15,420 nt of DNA from NCBI GenBank assembly GCA_011051925.1, contig DRKE01000226.1, positions 1-15,420 of the forward strand, given 5' to 3'. Under the pieces are notes generated by a model, which did no database searches, was not told the DNA's origin, and saw only the letters and a list, made by a program, of their open reading frames with translations. The translations under genes and the position numbers were made by a program. Of this stretch, positions 7,157-14,407 are shown piece by piece. The DNA comes from Deltaproteobacteria bacterium. GTDB taxonomy: Bacteria > Myxococcota_A > UBA9160 > UBA4427. The stretch's first letter is position 1; every line of letters begins with the position of its first letter.

Positions 7157-8353
7157 TCAGCCCGTCGGGTAGCGTGGCACCGAGGGATCCACGGTCAAGG
7201 ACCAGGCCTCGATTCCACCATCGAGATTCTCCGCTGTATCGAAGCCCCGGGCGCGCAACTGGCGAACGGCCTCGAGGCTTCGTCGGCCGCCATGGCAATA
7301 GACGATGATCGGACGATCCCGGACGGCTTCGAGTTCCCCGATCCGCTCCTCGAGCTCTCCGAGGGGGATCCAGTGGGCACCTTCGATCCGCGCGGTCTCG
7401 ACTTCATCGGGCTCGCGCACGTCAAGCAGGAAGAGTCGCTCTCCCGCCGCGAGACGCTCGGCCACGCGTGCGGCCGAACATTGCGGAACCGTCTCGGCGC
7501 TTCCGCCCTCTCGCGCGGGCATGCCGCAGAACCCCTCGTAGTCGATCAACTCACGGATCTCGGGTGACTTCCCGCAGATCGGACAATCGGGATCCTTCTG
7601 CAACCTGAACTCGCGCCAGCTCATCTCGAGCGCGTCGTAATGGAGCAGTCGCCCCAGGAGCGGCTCGCCGAGCCCCGTGAGAAGCTTCAGCGTCTCGGTC
7701 GCCTGGACCAGCCCGATCGTGCCGGGAAGGATCCCGAGCACCCCCCCCTCGGCACACGAGGGCACCGCTCCGGGAGGCGGCGGTTCGGGATAGAGGCATC
7801 GATAGCAGGGACCCCGTGCCGCATCGAAGACGCTCGCCTGCCCCTCGAACCGGAAGATCGATCCGTGCACGTTGGGCTTGCCGAGCAGGACGCAGGCGTC
7901 GTTGGTCAGGTAGCGGGTCGGGAAATTGTCGGCACCGTCGACGATGACGTCGTAGTCCGAGAAGAGCTCGAGTGCGTTGCCCGAGTCGAGACGAAGCGCA
8001 TGGGCGTCGACGCGGACGTCGGGATTCAATCCTTCGAGCCGCTCCTTCGCGACCTCGACCTTCGGTCGCCCGAGATCACGCGTCGCGTAGAGGATCTGCC
8101 GTTGGAGATTCGAGGCATCGACCACGTCGTCGTCGACCAACCCGATCCGCCCGACGCCCGCGGCGACGAGATATTGCGCTGCCGGACAGCCCAGCCCCCC
8201 GGCACCGATCAGCAACACCGACCCGGAAAGCAGCTTCTGCTGCCCTTCGAGTCCGAACTCCGGAAGCGTCAGATGTCGCCGATAGCGGTCGAACTGATCC
8301 GGGCGGAGGGGCGTGCGATCGGTCGTCGTAGCGCCTTCCGTCGCATCTGCCAT
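7157..8353 (-). CDS. moeB: MoeB/ThiF-type adenylyltransferase with C-terminal rhodanese domain
   Basis: E1-like enzyme of 398 residues that adenylates the C-terminal glycine of a small sulfur carrier (MoaD, ThiS or CysO type). Its rhodanese domain can supply persulfide sulfur, linking it to molybdopterin, thiamine or cysteine biosynthesis. The N-terminal domain shows the nucleotide site G-A-G-G-L-G and a V-D-D-D-x-V-x-x-S-N-L-Q-R-Q stretch. Zinc ligands are C-Y-R-C and C-P-I-C, and P-S-C-A-E-G-G-V-L-G is the conserved Cys loop. The C-terminal rhodanese has L-D-V-R-E-P and the active-site loop C-H-G-G-R-R-S. The start ATG at 8353 follows an AGAGGA about 12 nt upstream; an ATG at 8386 in the same frame has no ribosome site. 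Such fusions are common in actinobacteria and deltaproteobacteria. Which carrier protein it serves cannot be told here. Confidence 0.93.
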   Translation of the reverse strand: MADATEGATTTDRTPLRPDQFDRYRRHLTLPEFGLEGQQKLLSGSVLLIGAGGLGCPAAQYLVAAGVGRIGLVDDDVVDASNLQRQILYATRDLGRPKVEVAKERLEGLNPDVRVDAHALRLDSGNALELFSDYDVIVDGADNFPTRYLTNDACVLLGKPNVHGSIFRFEGQASVFDAARGPCYRCLYPEPPPPGAVPSCAEGGVLGILPGTIGLVQATETLKLLTGLGEPLLGRLLHYDALEMSWREFRLQKDPDCPICGKSPEIRELIDYEGFCGMPAREGGSAETVPQCSAARVAERLAAGERLFLLDVREPDEVETARIEGAHWIPLGELEERIGELEAVRDRPIIVYCHGGRRSLEAVRQLRARGFDTAENLDGGIEAWSLTVDPSVPRYPTG

Positions 8354-8404
8354 CGCGCCCCCCGTCCTCTCCCATCCCTTCGCCATGCACGGATCGTGCT
8401 GCGT

Positions 8405-8465
8405 CGCGCCCTCGGGCGCGCTTCCGGGGCGAGGCCCCCCGCACTCGATCCGGCCCATCGGGCCG
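8405..8465 (-). other. Two perfect GC hairpins between tRNA-Leu and moeB
   Basis: CGCGCCC/GGGCGCG (8405-8411/8414-8420; 7 bp with a 2-nt gap, so a 4-nt loop if one pair opens) and CGGCCC-ATC-GGGCCG (8451-8465; 6 bp). Both lie in the 122-nt spacer after tRNA-Leu and before moeB. No T-tract follows on the minus strand. They could mark transcript ends, processing sites or protein sites. Confidence 0.4.
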
Positions 8466-8475
8466 AAGAGCGCGC

Positions 8476-8562
8476 TGGTGCCGGAGGCGGGATTTGAACC
8501 CGCACGGCCTTGCGGCCGGGGGATTTTGAGTCCCCTGCGTATACCAGTTCCACCACTCCGGC
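8476..8562 (-). tRNA. tRNA-Leu (anticodon CAA)
   Basis: An 87-nt class II tRNA with CCA encoded at 8476-8478. The acceptor stem GCCGGAG (complement of 8556-8562) pairs with CTCCGGC (complement of 8480-8486). The anticodon stem GGGGA/TCCCC holds loop CTCAAAA with CAA at its centre. The variable arm GGCC-GCAA-GGCC is long, as expected for leucine. The T arm GCGGG-TTCAAAT-CCCGC is perfect. It decodes UUG. Confidence 0.97.
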
Positions 8563-8571
8563 GAGCCATCG

Positions 8572-8577
8572 AGCATA
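8572..8577 (-). promoter_or_regulatory. Candidate -10 element (TATGCT) of tRNA-Leu
   Basis: TATGCT on the minus strand ends 9 nt before the first base of tRNA-Leu. The -35 region (about 8595-8600, GTCCCG) is poor, so the assignment rests on the -10 and its spacing. Confidence 0.4.
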
Positions 8578-8656
8578 CCACGCCGGCCCCGCTCCGGGAC
8601 CCTCCGCGCCGGCGCCCGGCCGCCCCCGGCCCGGCGCCGGCGCATTCGGGGCGCTT

Positions 8657-8685
8657 TTGACAGGATTGTCCCTCCCCGTTAGGAT
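8657..8685 (+). promoter_or_regulatory. Sigma-70 type promoter of tRNA-Ala
   Basis: TTGACA (8657-8662) and TAGGAT (8680-8685) are separated by exactly 17 bp. The tRNA starts 12 nt after the -10, so transcription would begin about 5-6 nt upstream of the mature 5' end. This is the clearest promoter in the window. Confidence 0.85.
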
Positions 8686-8697
8686 CCGCGCTCCTGT

Positions 8698-8773
8698 GGG
8701 GCCGTAGCTCAGTTGGGAGAGTGCTTGAATGGCATTCAAGAGGTCGCGGGTTCGATTCCCGCCGGCTCCACCA
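8698..8773 (+). tRNA. tRNA-Ala (anticodon GGC)
   Basis: A 76-nt tRNA with CCA encoded (8771-8773). The acceptor GGGGCCG pairs with CGGCTCC (8763-8769) with one G·T wobble. The anticodon stem CTTGA/TCAAG holds loop ATGGCAT with GGC at its centre. The T arm GCGGG-TTCGATT-CCCGC is perfect. It decodes GCC and GCU. It is transcribed divergently from tRNA-Leu, 135 bp away. Confidence 0.97.
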
Positions 8774-8783
8774 CCCGCAACTC

Positions 8784-8802
8784 GAACCGGCTTTCCGGTT
8801 TT
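8784..8802 (+). terminator. Probable intrinsic terminator of tRNA-Ala
   Basis: AACCGG (8785-8790), loop CTTT, CCGGTT (8795-8800), then TT and C. It starts 11 nt after the CCA end of tRNA-Ala. The stem is short and the T-run modest, but the placement is right. Confidence 0.6.
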
Positions 8803-9098
8803 CGCGACCGCCGCGACCCTTGCGATGCGAGAAGCGCCGCCGGCTCGAGCGAGACCGGCACCGGCTGATCGGGCCAGCGGATCCCCCCGTCGTCCTCCGC
8901 AGAAGGGCCTTCGCGAGGCGATCTGAACGGGGCGCCCGGCGCGCGCTCCCGTCCCCCCCCGCCCCCTGCCGCGAAGGCGCCATTCACTCATGCAGGAATC
9001 CGGAGAAGCCGATACTGCCTCTACGACGGCGGAGGGAGGCCCTATCGCGAATTCCGTGACCGGACCTTCGGACCGCACCGACTGGGGGCCAGGGATCG
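8803..9098. other. Stretch without a recognised gene
   Basis: Together with the tRNA-Ala 3' flank this makes about 325 bases (8774-9098) without a gene. It is very GC-rich and includes a run of eight C (about 8955-8962). Frames reading through it have Arg/Pro/Ser-rich translations without family features. A GATACT at 9011-9016 might be a -10 for the gene at 9099, but the -35 is poor. I see nothing else in it. Confidence 0.5.
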
Positions 9099-10043
9099 GT
9101 GTTTGCCTCCTTCCTGACGGGAATCCGGCTTGCGATGGCCGCAATCGCACTCGCGGCCCTGGGCTGTCTCGTGCTGGCGGGCCTGCGCTTTCGCCGCCGC
9201 GCCGCCGTCGTGGCCGCGTTGCGCGGCATCCTGCCTCCCGGTTTCCGGGTCGAACCGACGGACCCGCCCGCCTGGATTCCGACCCGGCTCTTCGGAGGGA
9301 TTCGCCAGGCGCTTCATTGCAGCGAAGTCGAGGCTGGCCTCGGCGAGGAGAGCGCTTGGGAATACGCCCACTTCGCGGTCGACATCACCGCTCTCATCCA
9401 TCGCGGAGTGGTGCAGGTACGCGTCTTTCGTGGTTTCGCCATCCACCTGCCCCTCTCCAGGCGTACGCAAGAACGATTCGTCCTTCGTCACCGCAGACCC
9501 TACCGATCTCCATGGGTTCTCCTGACGATCGCACTCCTGTCGACACTCGTACTCGCCGCATTGGGCGCCTGTTTCTTCCTCGGCTTTCTCGGCTACATCA
9601 TCCTCTTCTTCATACTGGGGACAGCCGCGAACGCTCTCGTCCTCGTTCGCTGGTGGCAGCAACGCGAACGGACCCGACGCCAGCGAGAGCGAGAAGCGCG
9701 GGTCGACCCCGACCGGCTCGTGCTCCATCGGGATGCCGCGTGGGACCTGCTCGAGCGGGTGGAGTACGACGGTGGTAGCGAAGGCGGCAAACACGTGGGC
9801 CGCTACCTGGACTTCGTGGCCGCCGAGCTGCCGACCCATGGGATCGACCCCGACGCCGTGAGCCTCGTCGTGGCCGATCAGGGGGCGACCCTGCTGGTCA
9901 ACGGCGAGGCGTCCATGCTCGAACGACTCGCCCATCGTTCAGCCGGGGCGGACGATCCTCGGAGCCTGCGCGAAGATCTCGACGGCCTTCGCCGCCGCGT
10001 GGTCGCCCTCTGCCGAGCGTTCGAAAGCGAGCTCTGCACGTGA
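9099..10043 (+). CDS. Membrane protein of unknown function
   Basis: A 314-residue protein. One hydrophobic segment lies near the N-terminus (about 13-27, M-A-A-I-A-L-A-A-L-G-C-L-V-L-A). A long hydrophobic region at about 137-180 probably forms two membrane helices (L-L-T-I-A-L-L-S-T-L-V-L-A and F-L-G-F-L-G-Y-I-I-L-F-F-I-L). Between them is a soluble domain of about 110 residues with beta character. A strongly basic stretch (R-T-R-R-Q-R-E-R-E-A-R) follows the last helix, then a soluble C-terminal domain of about 115 residues. No family is recognised. The GTG at 9099 has an AGGGA 5 nt upstream; an in-frame ATG at 9135 is the alternative. It overlaps the next gene by 4 nt (GTGA), so the two are translationally coupled and their products likely act together. 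Confidence 0.78.
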   Translation: MFASFLTGIRLAMAAIALAALGCLVLAGLRFRRRAAVVAALRGILPPGFRVEPTDPPAWIPTRLFGGIRQALHCSEVEAGLGEESAWEYAHFAVDITALIHRGVVQVRVFRGFAIHLPLSRRTQERFVLRHRRPYRSPWVLLTIALLSTLVLAALGACFFLGFLGYIILFFILGTAANALVLVRWWQQRERTRRQREREARVDPDRLVLHRDAAWDLLERVEYDGGSEGGKHVGRYLDFVAAELPTHGIDPDAVSLVVADQGATLLVNGEASMLERLAHRSAGADDPRSLREDLDGLRRRVVALCRAFESELCT

Positions 10044-10639
10044 GGGCGAAACTGCGGGCCGCCCGGTTCACCTTTCCCGCCGTCCACACGGGAGCGTCCG
10101 AGCTTCGCTGGCGCCCTTCCGGATTCGGCATCGGCCTGCTCGCGCACGGGGTGCTCCTCGCTCTGCTACTCCTCGCGTTCCGACACATGGGGGAATCGGG
10201 CCATGACTCCCTGGGCTATGCCAGGGGCCTCCTGATCATGCTTGGACTCCCCGCACTCGCCTTCGGCTTCACGGTCACCGTCGCGATGGCCCTGATCTCG
10301 GGGCTCGTGAAGCGCATACGGGCGCGATCGAGGCGCGAGCCGGAATACCATCTCGCCATCTCGGACGAGGGCTTTCGCTTCTGGCGGGAAGCCGTACGGG
10401 CAGAGCCCGTGCCGCGTGTCCACAAGGGATTCTTCCAGCTGCCGATCGGCGCGCTCCATCACATCCGGATGAGCCGACCCGAGGGCCTGCAGACCAGACG
10501 TCGCTTCGAGTTCGACTTCGACCGGATGCACGTGACCTGCGAGATCGGAGATCCCACCGCATCACGACTCGCCCGTTACCTCGCCGATTCCTTTTCCGAC
10601 CGGATCCAGGACGATGCCGCAACCGAAGGCCCCGTGTGA
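10040..10639 (+). CDS. Two-helix membrane protein with soluble C-terminal domain
   Basis: A 199-residue protein with two predicted membrane helices at about 28-47 (F-G-I-G-L-L-A-H-G-V-L-L-A-L-L-L-L-A-F) and 62-88 (G-L-L-I-M-L-G-L-P-A-L-A-F-G-F), then basic residues (K-R-I-R-A-R-S-R-R) that would sit in the cytosol. The C-terminal part (about 105-190) alternates short strands (Y-H-L-A-I-S-D-E-G-F-R-F-W; F-E-F-D-F-D; H-V-T-C-E-I) and ends in a helix (A-R-Y-L-A-D-S-F-S). This is reminiscent of bacterial PH-like domains behind two membrane helices, but I cannot assign it firmly. The GTG start overlaps the stop of the previous gene (GTGA). It converges with the lipoprotein gene, 118 nt away. Confidence 0.78.
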   Translation: MRAKLRAARFTFPAVHTGASELRWRPSGFGIGLLAHGVLLALLLLAFRHMGESGHDSLGYARGLLIMLGLPALAFGFTVTVAMALISGLVKRIRARSRREPEYHLAISDEGFRFWREAVRAEPVPRVHKGFFQLPIGALHHIRMSRPEGLQTRRRFEFDFDRMHVTCEIGDPTASRLARYLADSFSDRIQDDAATEGPV

Positions 10640-10757
10640 ATGTCTGCCGACGGCGCCCATCGGGAATTTTCGCGAGGAGGAGGTCACAACGGTCGCCCGA
10701 AGCATTTCGGACGCTCTCGTCGTCGGTCGCACGACCGAACCCGTCAGGATTCCACGA

Positions 10758-11381
10758 CTACTGAAGCACGTAGGTGCGGAAGATGTAATCGTCGGTGTTC
10801 GCCGTGAAGCCGACCATGGATTCGCCGGTCCATCCCGTTCCGCCCGCATAGGGATCGCCCGCGGAATCATCCTGCCCGAGGACGAGGGCGATCGCGGCGG
10901 TATCGACACCCGTCCGGCTGACGAAGTCGACGACGATGGCGTACTTCTCTCCGGGCAGGACCTCGCGGCCGGGATCGTTGCCGACGAAGAATTCCGTGAA
11001 GGTCTCGACCAGGGTCGCTGGAAGCGTCGACGTGTCGACATCGATCGGCACGATGATCGAACTCGCCGGGTCCGGGTCGGGCTCGCCCATTCCGTTGAGG
11101 GGACGAACCGTGATCCGGATCACGCCATCATCGGTTGAAGGCCCGTCGGTGATGATCAGGGAGAACTTCTCGAGCTTCCCGGCCGCAAGGACCGTGAAGC
11201 TCTGGGCAACGCCGCGATTGGCCTCGCTGAGGCCCACCTGCTGATTCGCGCCGACGACCGGATTGAATTCAGCATCCACCCGCAGCACGAGTCCATCGGA
11301 GCTGCCGCAGCCGCCCAGGACGAAGCCGCTGCACAGCAGCAGGCCGACCAGCCCTCCAACCCTTCGATTCCTCGGATCCAC
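10758..11381 (-). CDS. Lipoprotein with a beta-sandwich, choice-of-anchor-like domain
   Basis: A 207-residue protein with a lipoprotein signal: basic N-terminus, hydrophobic core at 9-21 and lipobox L-G-G-C at 22-25, so Cys25 would be lipidated. The mature part is beta-rich: A-Q-S-F-T-V followed by K-L-E-K-F-S-L-I-I, an I-R-I-T-V-R-P-L-N strand, a P-G-E-K-Y-A-I-V-V-D-F turn, then G-D-P-Y-A-G-G-T-G-W and a C-terminal D-Y-I-F-R-T-Y-V. This order is seen in secreted proteins with so-called choice-of-anchor beta-sandwich domains. That resemblance is from memory; the function is unknown. The GTG start at 11381 has an excellent ribosome site, GGAAGGAG, 5 nt upstream. It lies 148 nt downstream of the thiolase operon on the same strand, so co-transcription is possible but not shown. 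Confidence 0.85.
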   Translation of the reverse strand: MDPRNRRVGGLVGLLLCSGFVLGGCGSSDGLVLRVDAEFNPVVGANQQVGLSEANRGVAQSFTVLAAGKLEKFSLIITDGPSTDDGVIRITVRPLNGMGEPDPDPASSIIVPIDVDTSTLPATLVETFTEFFVGNDPGREVLPGEKYAIVVDFVSRTGVDTAAIALVLGQDDSAGDPYAGGTGWTGESMVGFTANTDDYIFRTYVLQ

Positions 11382-11529
11382 AACGACTCCTTCCCGCGAG
11401 CGATGTCTGGACTCGAAGTTCCATCGGAATTCCGGGGATCTGGCTTGAGCGGATGCGCGCCCCCTGCACGCCGAGGGGCCCCCCGTCCGGAAAGACCTCC
11501 AGCTCGAGGGGTTTTCAACGCAAGGTGGG

Positions 11530-12687
11530 TCAGGGCTTCTCGGAGCTGACGATCCACGTCGAGAAATACTGGGAGCCGCCTCCATAGGCATGTCCGAGTG
11601 CCTTGCGCGCGCCGTCGACCTGGTGCTGGTCGGCCCGGCCGCGGACCTGACGGGCGGCCTCCGCGAATCGGATCAGCCCCGATGCGCCGATCGGATTCGA
11701 CGAAAGGACGCCGCCCGACATGTTGACCGGAAAATCGCCATCCATGGCGGTCGCGCCCTCGTAGGTCATCTTCCAACCCTGGTTCCGCTCCGTGATCAGC
11801 ATCCCCTCCATCCACATCGGCTCGAACCACGAGAAGGGCACGTAGATCTCGGCGCAGTCGATCTCCCGGCGCGGATTCGTGATTCCCGCCTTCCTGTAGA
11901 GATTCTTCGCATTGTCGAGGGTGGCCCGGGGCATCACCTGATCGCGTCCCGAGAACATCGTCGGCTCGCTTCGCATCTCGGTTGCATGGATCCAGGCGAC
12001 CTTGTCCGGTCGTCTGCTCGCGAGCGATTCCTTCTCCATCACGAGCGCACAGGCCCCGTCAGAGCTCGGACAGGTTTCGAGATAGCGGATCGGATCCCAC
12101 AACATGGGCGAGTTCGCGACCAGATCGAAGGAGATGTCCTCGAGGTGGAGGTGCGCGAGCGGATTCCGCAGCGCATTCTGCCGATCCTTCACGGCCACGC
12201 GGATCCCCGTATCCTCGGGTGCCCCCGAACGGCGGATGTAGCCGCGGACGAGCGGCGCGAAATAGCCACCCGCCCCTGCCACGGTCGCCAGGGAGAAAGG
12301 CACCGAAATCGAGAGGGCCCAGATCGCATTCGATTCGCTCTGTTTTTCGTAGGCCACGCAGAGCACGCGATCGTGGATGCCCGCCTGGACCATGCTCGCG
12401 GCCACGATCGCCGTCGAGCCACCCACGCTCCCCGCCGTGTGGACCCGCAACATCGGTTTGTAGGCGCCGCCGAGCGCGTCGTTCAGGAAGAGCTCGGGCA
12501 TCATCACGCCCTCGAAGAGATCGGGCGCCTTGCCGAGGATCACGGCATCGATGTCCGCCCAGGAACAGCCCGCGTCGGCCAGCGCCCGTTCCGCCGCCTC
12601 GCGAACCAGGCCGGGCATCGAAAGATCGTCCCGCTTCGCCTCGTATTTCGTCTGCCCGATCCCCACGACCGCCGTCAGTTCCGCCAC
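11530..12687 (-). CDS. Thiolase-superfamily protein, Ltp3-like, lacking catalytic Cys
   Basis: A 385-residue member of the SCP-x/lipid-transfer thiolase group. The N-terminus V-V-G-I-G-Q-T-K-Y and the A-A-E-R-A-L-A-D-A-G-C helix are typical. At the nucleophile site, where thiolases have V-N-x-x-C-x-S-G, this protein has V82-H-T-A-G86-S-V-G, so Gly replaces Cys. At the G-H-P site it has S-S-N331-P-I-G-A-S-G, so Asn replaces His. Claisen or thiolytic chemistry of the usual kind is therefore unlikely. The steroid side-chain aldolase Ltp2, a thiolase-fold enzyme that works with a DUF35 partner, is a precedent for other chemistry. The GTG start has GGAGGG 10 nt upstream and lies 2 nt after the preceding stop. 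Size and order match, from memory, M. tuberculosis Rv3523 (ltp3). Confidence 0.9.
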   Translation of the reverse strand: MAELTAVVGIGQTKYEAKRDDLSMPGLVREAAERALADAGCSWADIDAVILGKAPDLFEGVMMPELFLNDALGGAYKPMLRVHTAGSVGGSTAIVAASMVQAGIHDRVLCVAYEKQSESNAIWALSISVPFSLATVAGAGGYFAPLVRGYIRRSGAPEDTGIRVAVKDRQNALRNPLAHLHLEDISFDLVANSPMLWDPIRYLETCPSSDGACALVMEKESLASRRPDKVAWIHATEMRSEPTMFSGRDQVMPRATLDNAKNLYRKAGITNPRREIDCAEIYVPFSWFEPMWMEGMLITERNQGWKMTYEGATAMDGDFPVNMSGGVLSSNPIGASGLIRFAEAARQVRGRADQHQVDGARKALGHAYGGGSQYFSTWIVSSEKP

Positions 12688-12689
12688 GC

Positions 12690-13745
12690 CTACCGGCCCT
12701 CCAGGACACAAACGAGATTCTGTTGCAGACAGGGCCCCGAGGTCGCATGGGCGACGGCCCGATCCGCCTCGCCCCGGAAGATCCGCGCTGCGCATTCGCC
12801 GATCCGGGAAAGGCCCACCGCCATCAGTGGATTGCCCGCGAGGGCGCCGCCCGACGGATTGATCCGCGTCTCCGGCGGGAGACCGAGAGCCCGCTCGACG
12901 AGGATCGACTGGTGGGTGAAGGGCGCGGAGAGTTCCGCCACGTCGATCTTGTCCGAGGAAACGCCCGCCTTCTCCGCCGCGATCTCCGTTCCGCGCGAGC
13001 GGCCGAGATCCCGGACCCCGAAATCCATCGGTTCGCAGATGTGTTCGAAGCCGCGGATCCAGGCCGGCCGTTCACAGATCTGCGTCGCACGGTCGCCCGC
13101 CGCCAGCAGGATCGCGGAGGCTCCGTCGGAAATCGGCGCACAATCGGATTTCCGCAGCGGATTGACCAGGAAGGGCTCGGCGAGAATGCCCTCGACCGTG
13201 AAATCCCCCTTCACCTGGGCGTACGGATTCGTCTTCGCGTTTCCCCGATCGCGCACGGCGACGGCCGCCATCTCGTCGGCCGTGAAGAGGCCCCGCTCGA
13301 GACAATGCCGCGCCTGCAACCCGGCAACGGAGATCGTGTCGGGCCAGAGCGGCATGACCGAATACGGATCGAGCTGGAGCGCCAGGGTGATCGGCAGGTC
13401 CCCCATCGACGGCTTGCCGAAGCCATAGGCCAGGGCCGTGTCCGCGTAGCCCATCTGGATCTTGACCCAGGCCTCGTAGAGCGCCCAGGCACCATCCATT
13501 TCGACATGACTTTCGCTGACCGGGGGCCAGGCGCCGACGGCGTCGAGTCCCGAAACGAAGGCGAAGGACTGGCCCGCCAGATAGTCACTCGACCCAGAGC
13601 AGATGAAATCGCATTCGGCCCCCGCCAGCCCCGTCTGCTCACGCAACGCCTGCAGCACGGGAATCAGGATCTCGACCTCGTTGCGGTCCGGCTCGCGGCG
13701 AACCGACGGGCTCTGGGTGAAGCCGACGACGGCAACCTCTCTCAC
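12690..13745 (-). CDS. Thiolase-superfamily protein, Ltp4-like, lacking catalytic Cys
   Basis: A 351-residue thiolase-fold protein, shorter than true thiolases (about 390). It begins R-E-V-A-V-V-G-F-T-Q-S, a typical first strand. The nucleophile site reads S-H-V-E82-M-D-G, with Glu at the Cys position. The G-H-P site reads A-G-N305-P-L-M, with Asn for His. The late part A-T-S-G-P-C-L-Q-Q-N has a Cys, but not in the thiolase C-x-G-G context. It keeps the acyl-CoA-thiolase-like middle: S-D-G-A-S-A-I-L-L-A and a helical L-R-K-S-D-C-A-P-I. The GTG start shares its G with the TAG stop of the DUF35 gene (TAGTG), with AAGGAG 8 nt upstream, so the two are translationally coupled. It resembles Rv3522 (ltp4, about 354 residues) by size and order. 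It probably forms a heteromer with the downstream thiolase-like protein. Confidence 0.88.
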   Translation of the reverse strand: MREVAVVGFTQSPSVRREPDRNEVEILIPVLQALREQTGLAGAECDFICSGSSDYLAGQSFAFVSGLDAVGAWPPVSESHVEMDGAWALYEAWVKIQMGYADTALAYGFGKPSMGDLPITLALQLDPYSVMPLWPDTISVAGLQARHCLERGLFTADEMAAVAVRDRGNAKTNPYAQVKGDFTVEGILAEPFLVNPLRKSDCAPISDGASAILLAAGDRATQICERPAWIRGFEHICEPMDFGVRDLGRSRGTEIAAEKAGVSSDKIDVAELSAPFTHQSILVERALGLPPETRINPSGGALAGNPLMAVGLSRIGECAARIFRGEADRAVAHATSGPCLQQNLVCVLEGR

Positions 13746-14266
13746 TAGATGTGCTCCTTGTAGCTGTCGTAGTCGGCGTCGGGTTCATCGATCGGACGGA
13801 AGAAGAGGATGTTCTCGGTCGAGGTCGTCCATTCCTCCCGCGGTTTCCAGACCGCCTGCACCCGCATGCCCATGTGTACGTCATCGAGATCCGCATCGAG
13901 CACGTGCATGAGGATGGTGTCCGCCCCGTCGAGCAGGACGTTCACCGTGATGTAGGGCAGCTCGAGCGGAATGTTCTTCGAGGGTACCCGGACGATGGAG
14001 AAGGTCACGATCGTCCCCTTGTCCGAGAGTTCGACGACTTCGTCGCCGAACGTCACGGCGTGCTGGGGACAGGAGCCCCGACTCGGGAAGTAGACCCGCC
14101 CGTCCACGGGACAGCGCTGGCCCAACAGCCTGCCTTCCGCGATCGCACGGAGAAAGCGGGAAGCCGACTGGCCGGCGCTGTATTCGTATTCGAGAACGAT
14201 GGGCGCGCGCAGGACCGTCACGGGTGATCCGTCGCCTTCCGTTCCGCTCGTGTCGTGTGCATTCAT
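13745..14266 (-). CDS. DUF35 OB-fold protein with partial zinc ribbon
   Basis: A 173-residue protein with the DUF35 architecture: an N-terminal helix (S-A-S-R-F-L-R-A-I-A-E-G-R-L-L-G), a zinc-ribbon region (52-69) and an OB-fold (about 75-160) with G-T-I-V-T-F-S-I-V-R and G-M-R-V-Q-A-V-W. The ribbon reads C52-P-V-D and C66-P-Q-H, where the family usually has C-x-x-C twice, so only two Cys remain and zinc binding is doubtful. DUF35 proteins bind thiolase-fold partners and shape their acyl-CoA site. The ATG at 14266 is preferred over an in-frame GTG/ATG further up because GGAGGGAAGGGA lies directly upstream. Its stop overlaps the start of the thiolase-like gene by one base. Confidence 0.9.
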   Translation of the reverse strand: MNAHDTSGTEGDGSPVTVLRAPIVLEYEYSAGQSASRFLRAIAEGRLLGQRCPVDGRVYFPSRGSCPQHAVTFGDEVVELSDKGTIVTFSIVRVPSKNIPLELPYITVNVLLDGADTILMHVLDADLDDVHMGMRVQAVWKPREEWTTSTENILFFRPIDEPDADYDSYKEHI

Positions 14267-14407
14267 CCCGTCCCTTCCCTCCTTCCTTACTTCTCGACCC
14301 ACGACCCCACTCCCGATCCCGGGTTCCGATCGCCCCGATCAATGTGGGGCTCGGACCAGGCCCCGATCCGACCGGCCACTCGATCCCGCCCTCCCCGGAT
14401 CGGAAGC

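Noticed and set aside
4871..7567. An 898-codon open frame on the plus strand opposite uvrA and moeB
   Set aside because: It lies wholly antisense to uvrA, the small helical gene and part of moeB, all clearly supported by motifs. Long antisense frames are expected in GC-rich genes, and its translation has no family features.
8990..9778. A 262-codon plus-strand open frame overlapping the membrane protein gene
   Set aside because: Its translation is Arg/Pro/Gly-rich without domains, while the overlapping frame starting at 9099 has clear membrane helices and couples to the next gene.
10723..10738. Inverted repeat TCGGTC-GCAC-GACCGA between convergent genes
   Set aside because: It is well placed for a terminator, but the stem has 6 bp and no T-run follows on either strand.
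11491..11509. Hairpin with CCTC/GAGG stem followed by TCTTT on the minus strand after the thiolase operon
   Set aside because: A 4-bp stem is too weak to call a terminator.
11590..13748. Two long plus-strand open frames (about 600 codons each) opposite the thiolase-like genes
   Set aside because: They are Arg/Pro/Ser-rich shadows of genes with recognisable protein motifs on the other strand, and they have no supporting start context.
14267..14407. Recurring GATCGGG-like words between the two DUF35 genes
   Set aside because: GATCG words are frequent throughout this window, with no regular spacing here, so this looks like base and codon bias and not a repeat array.
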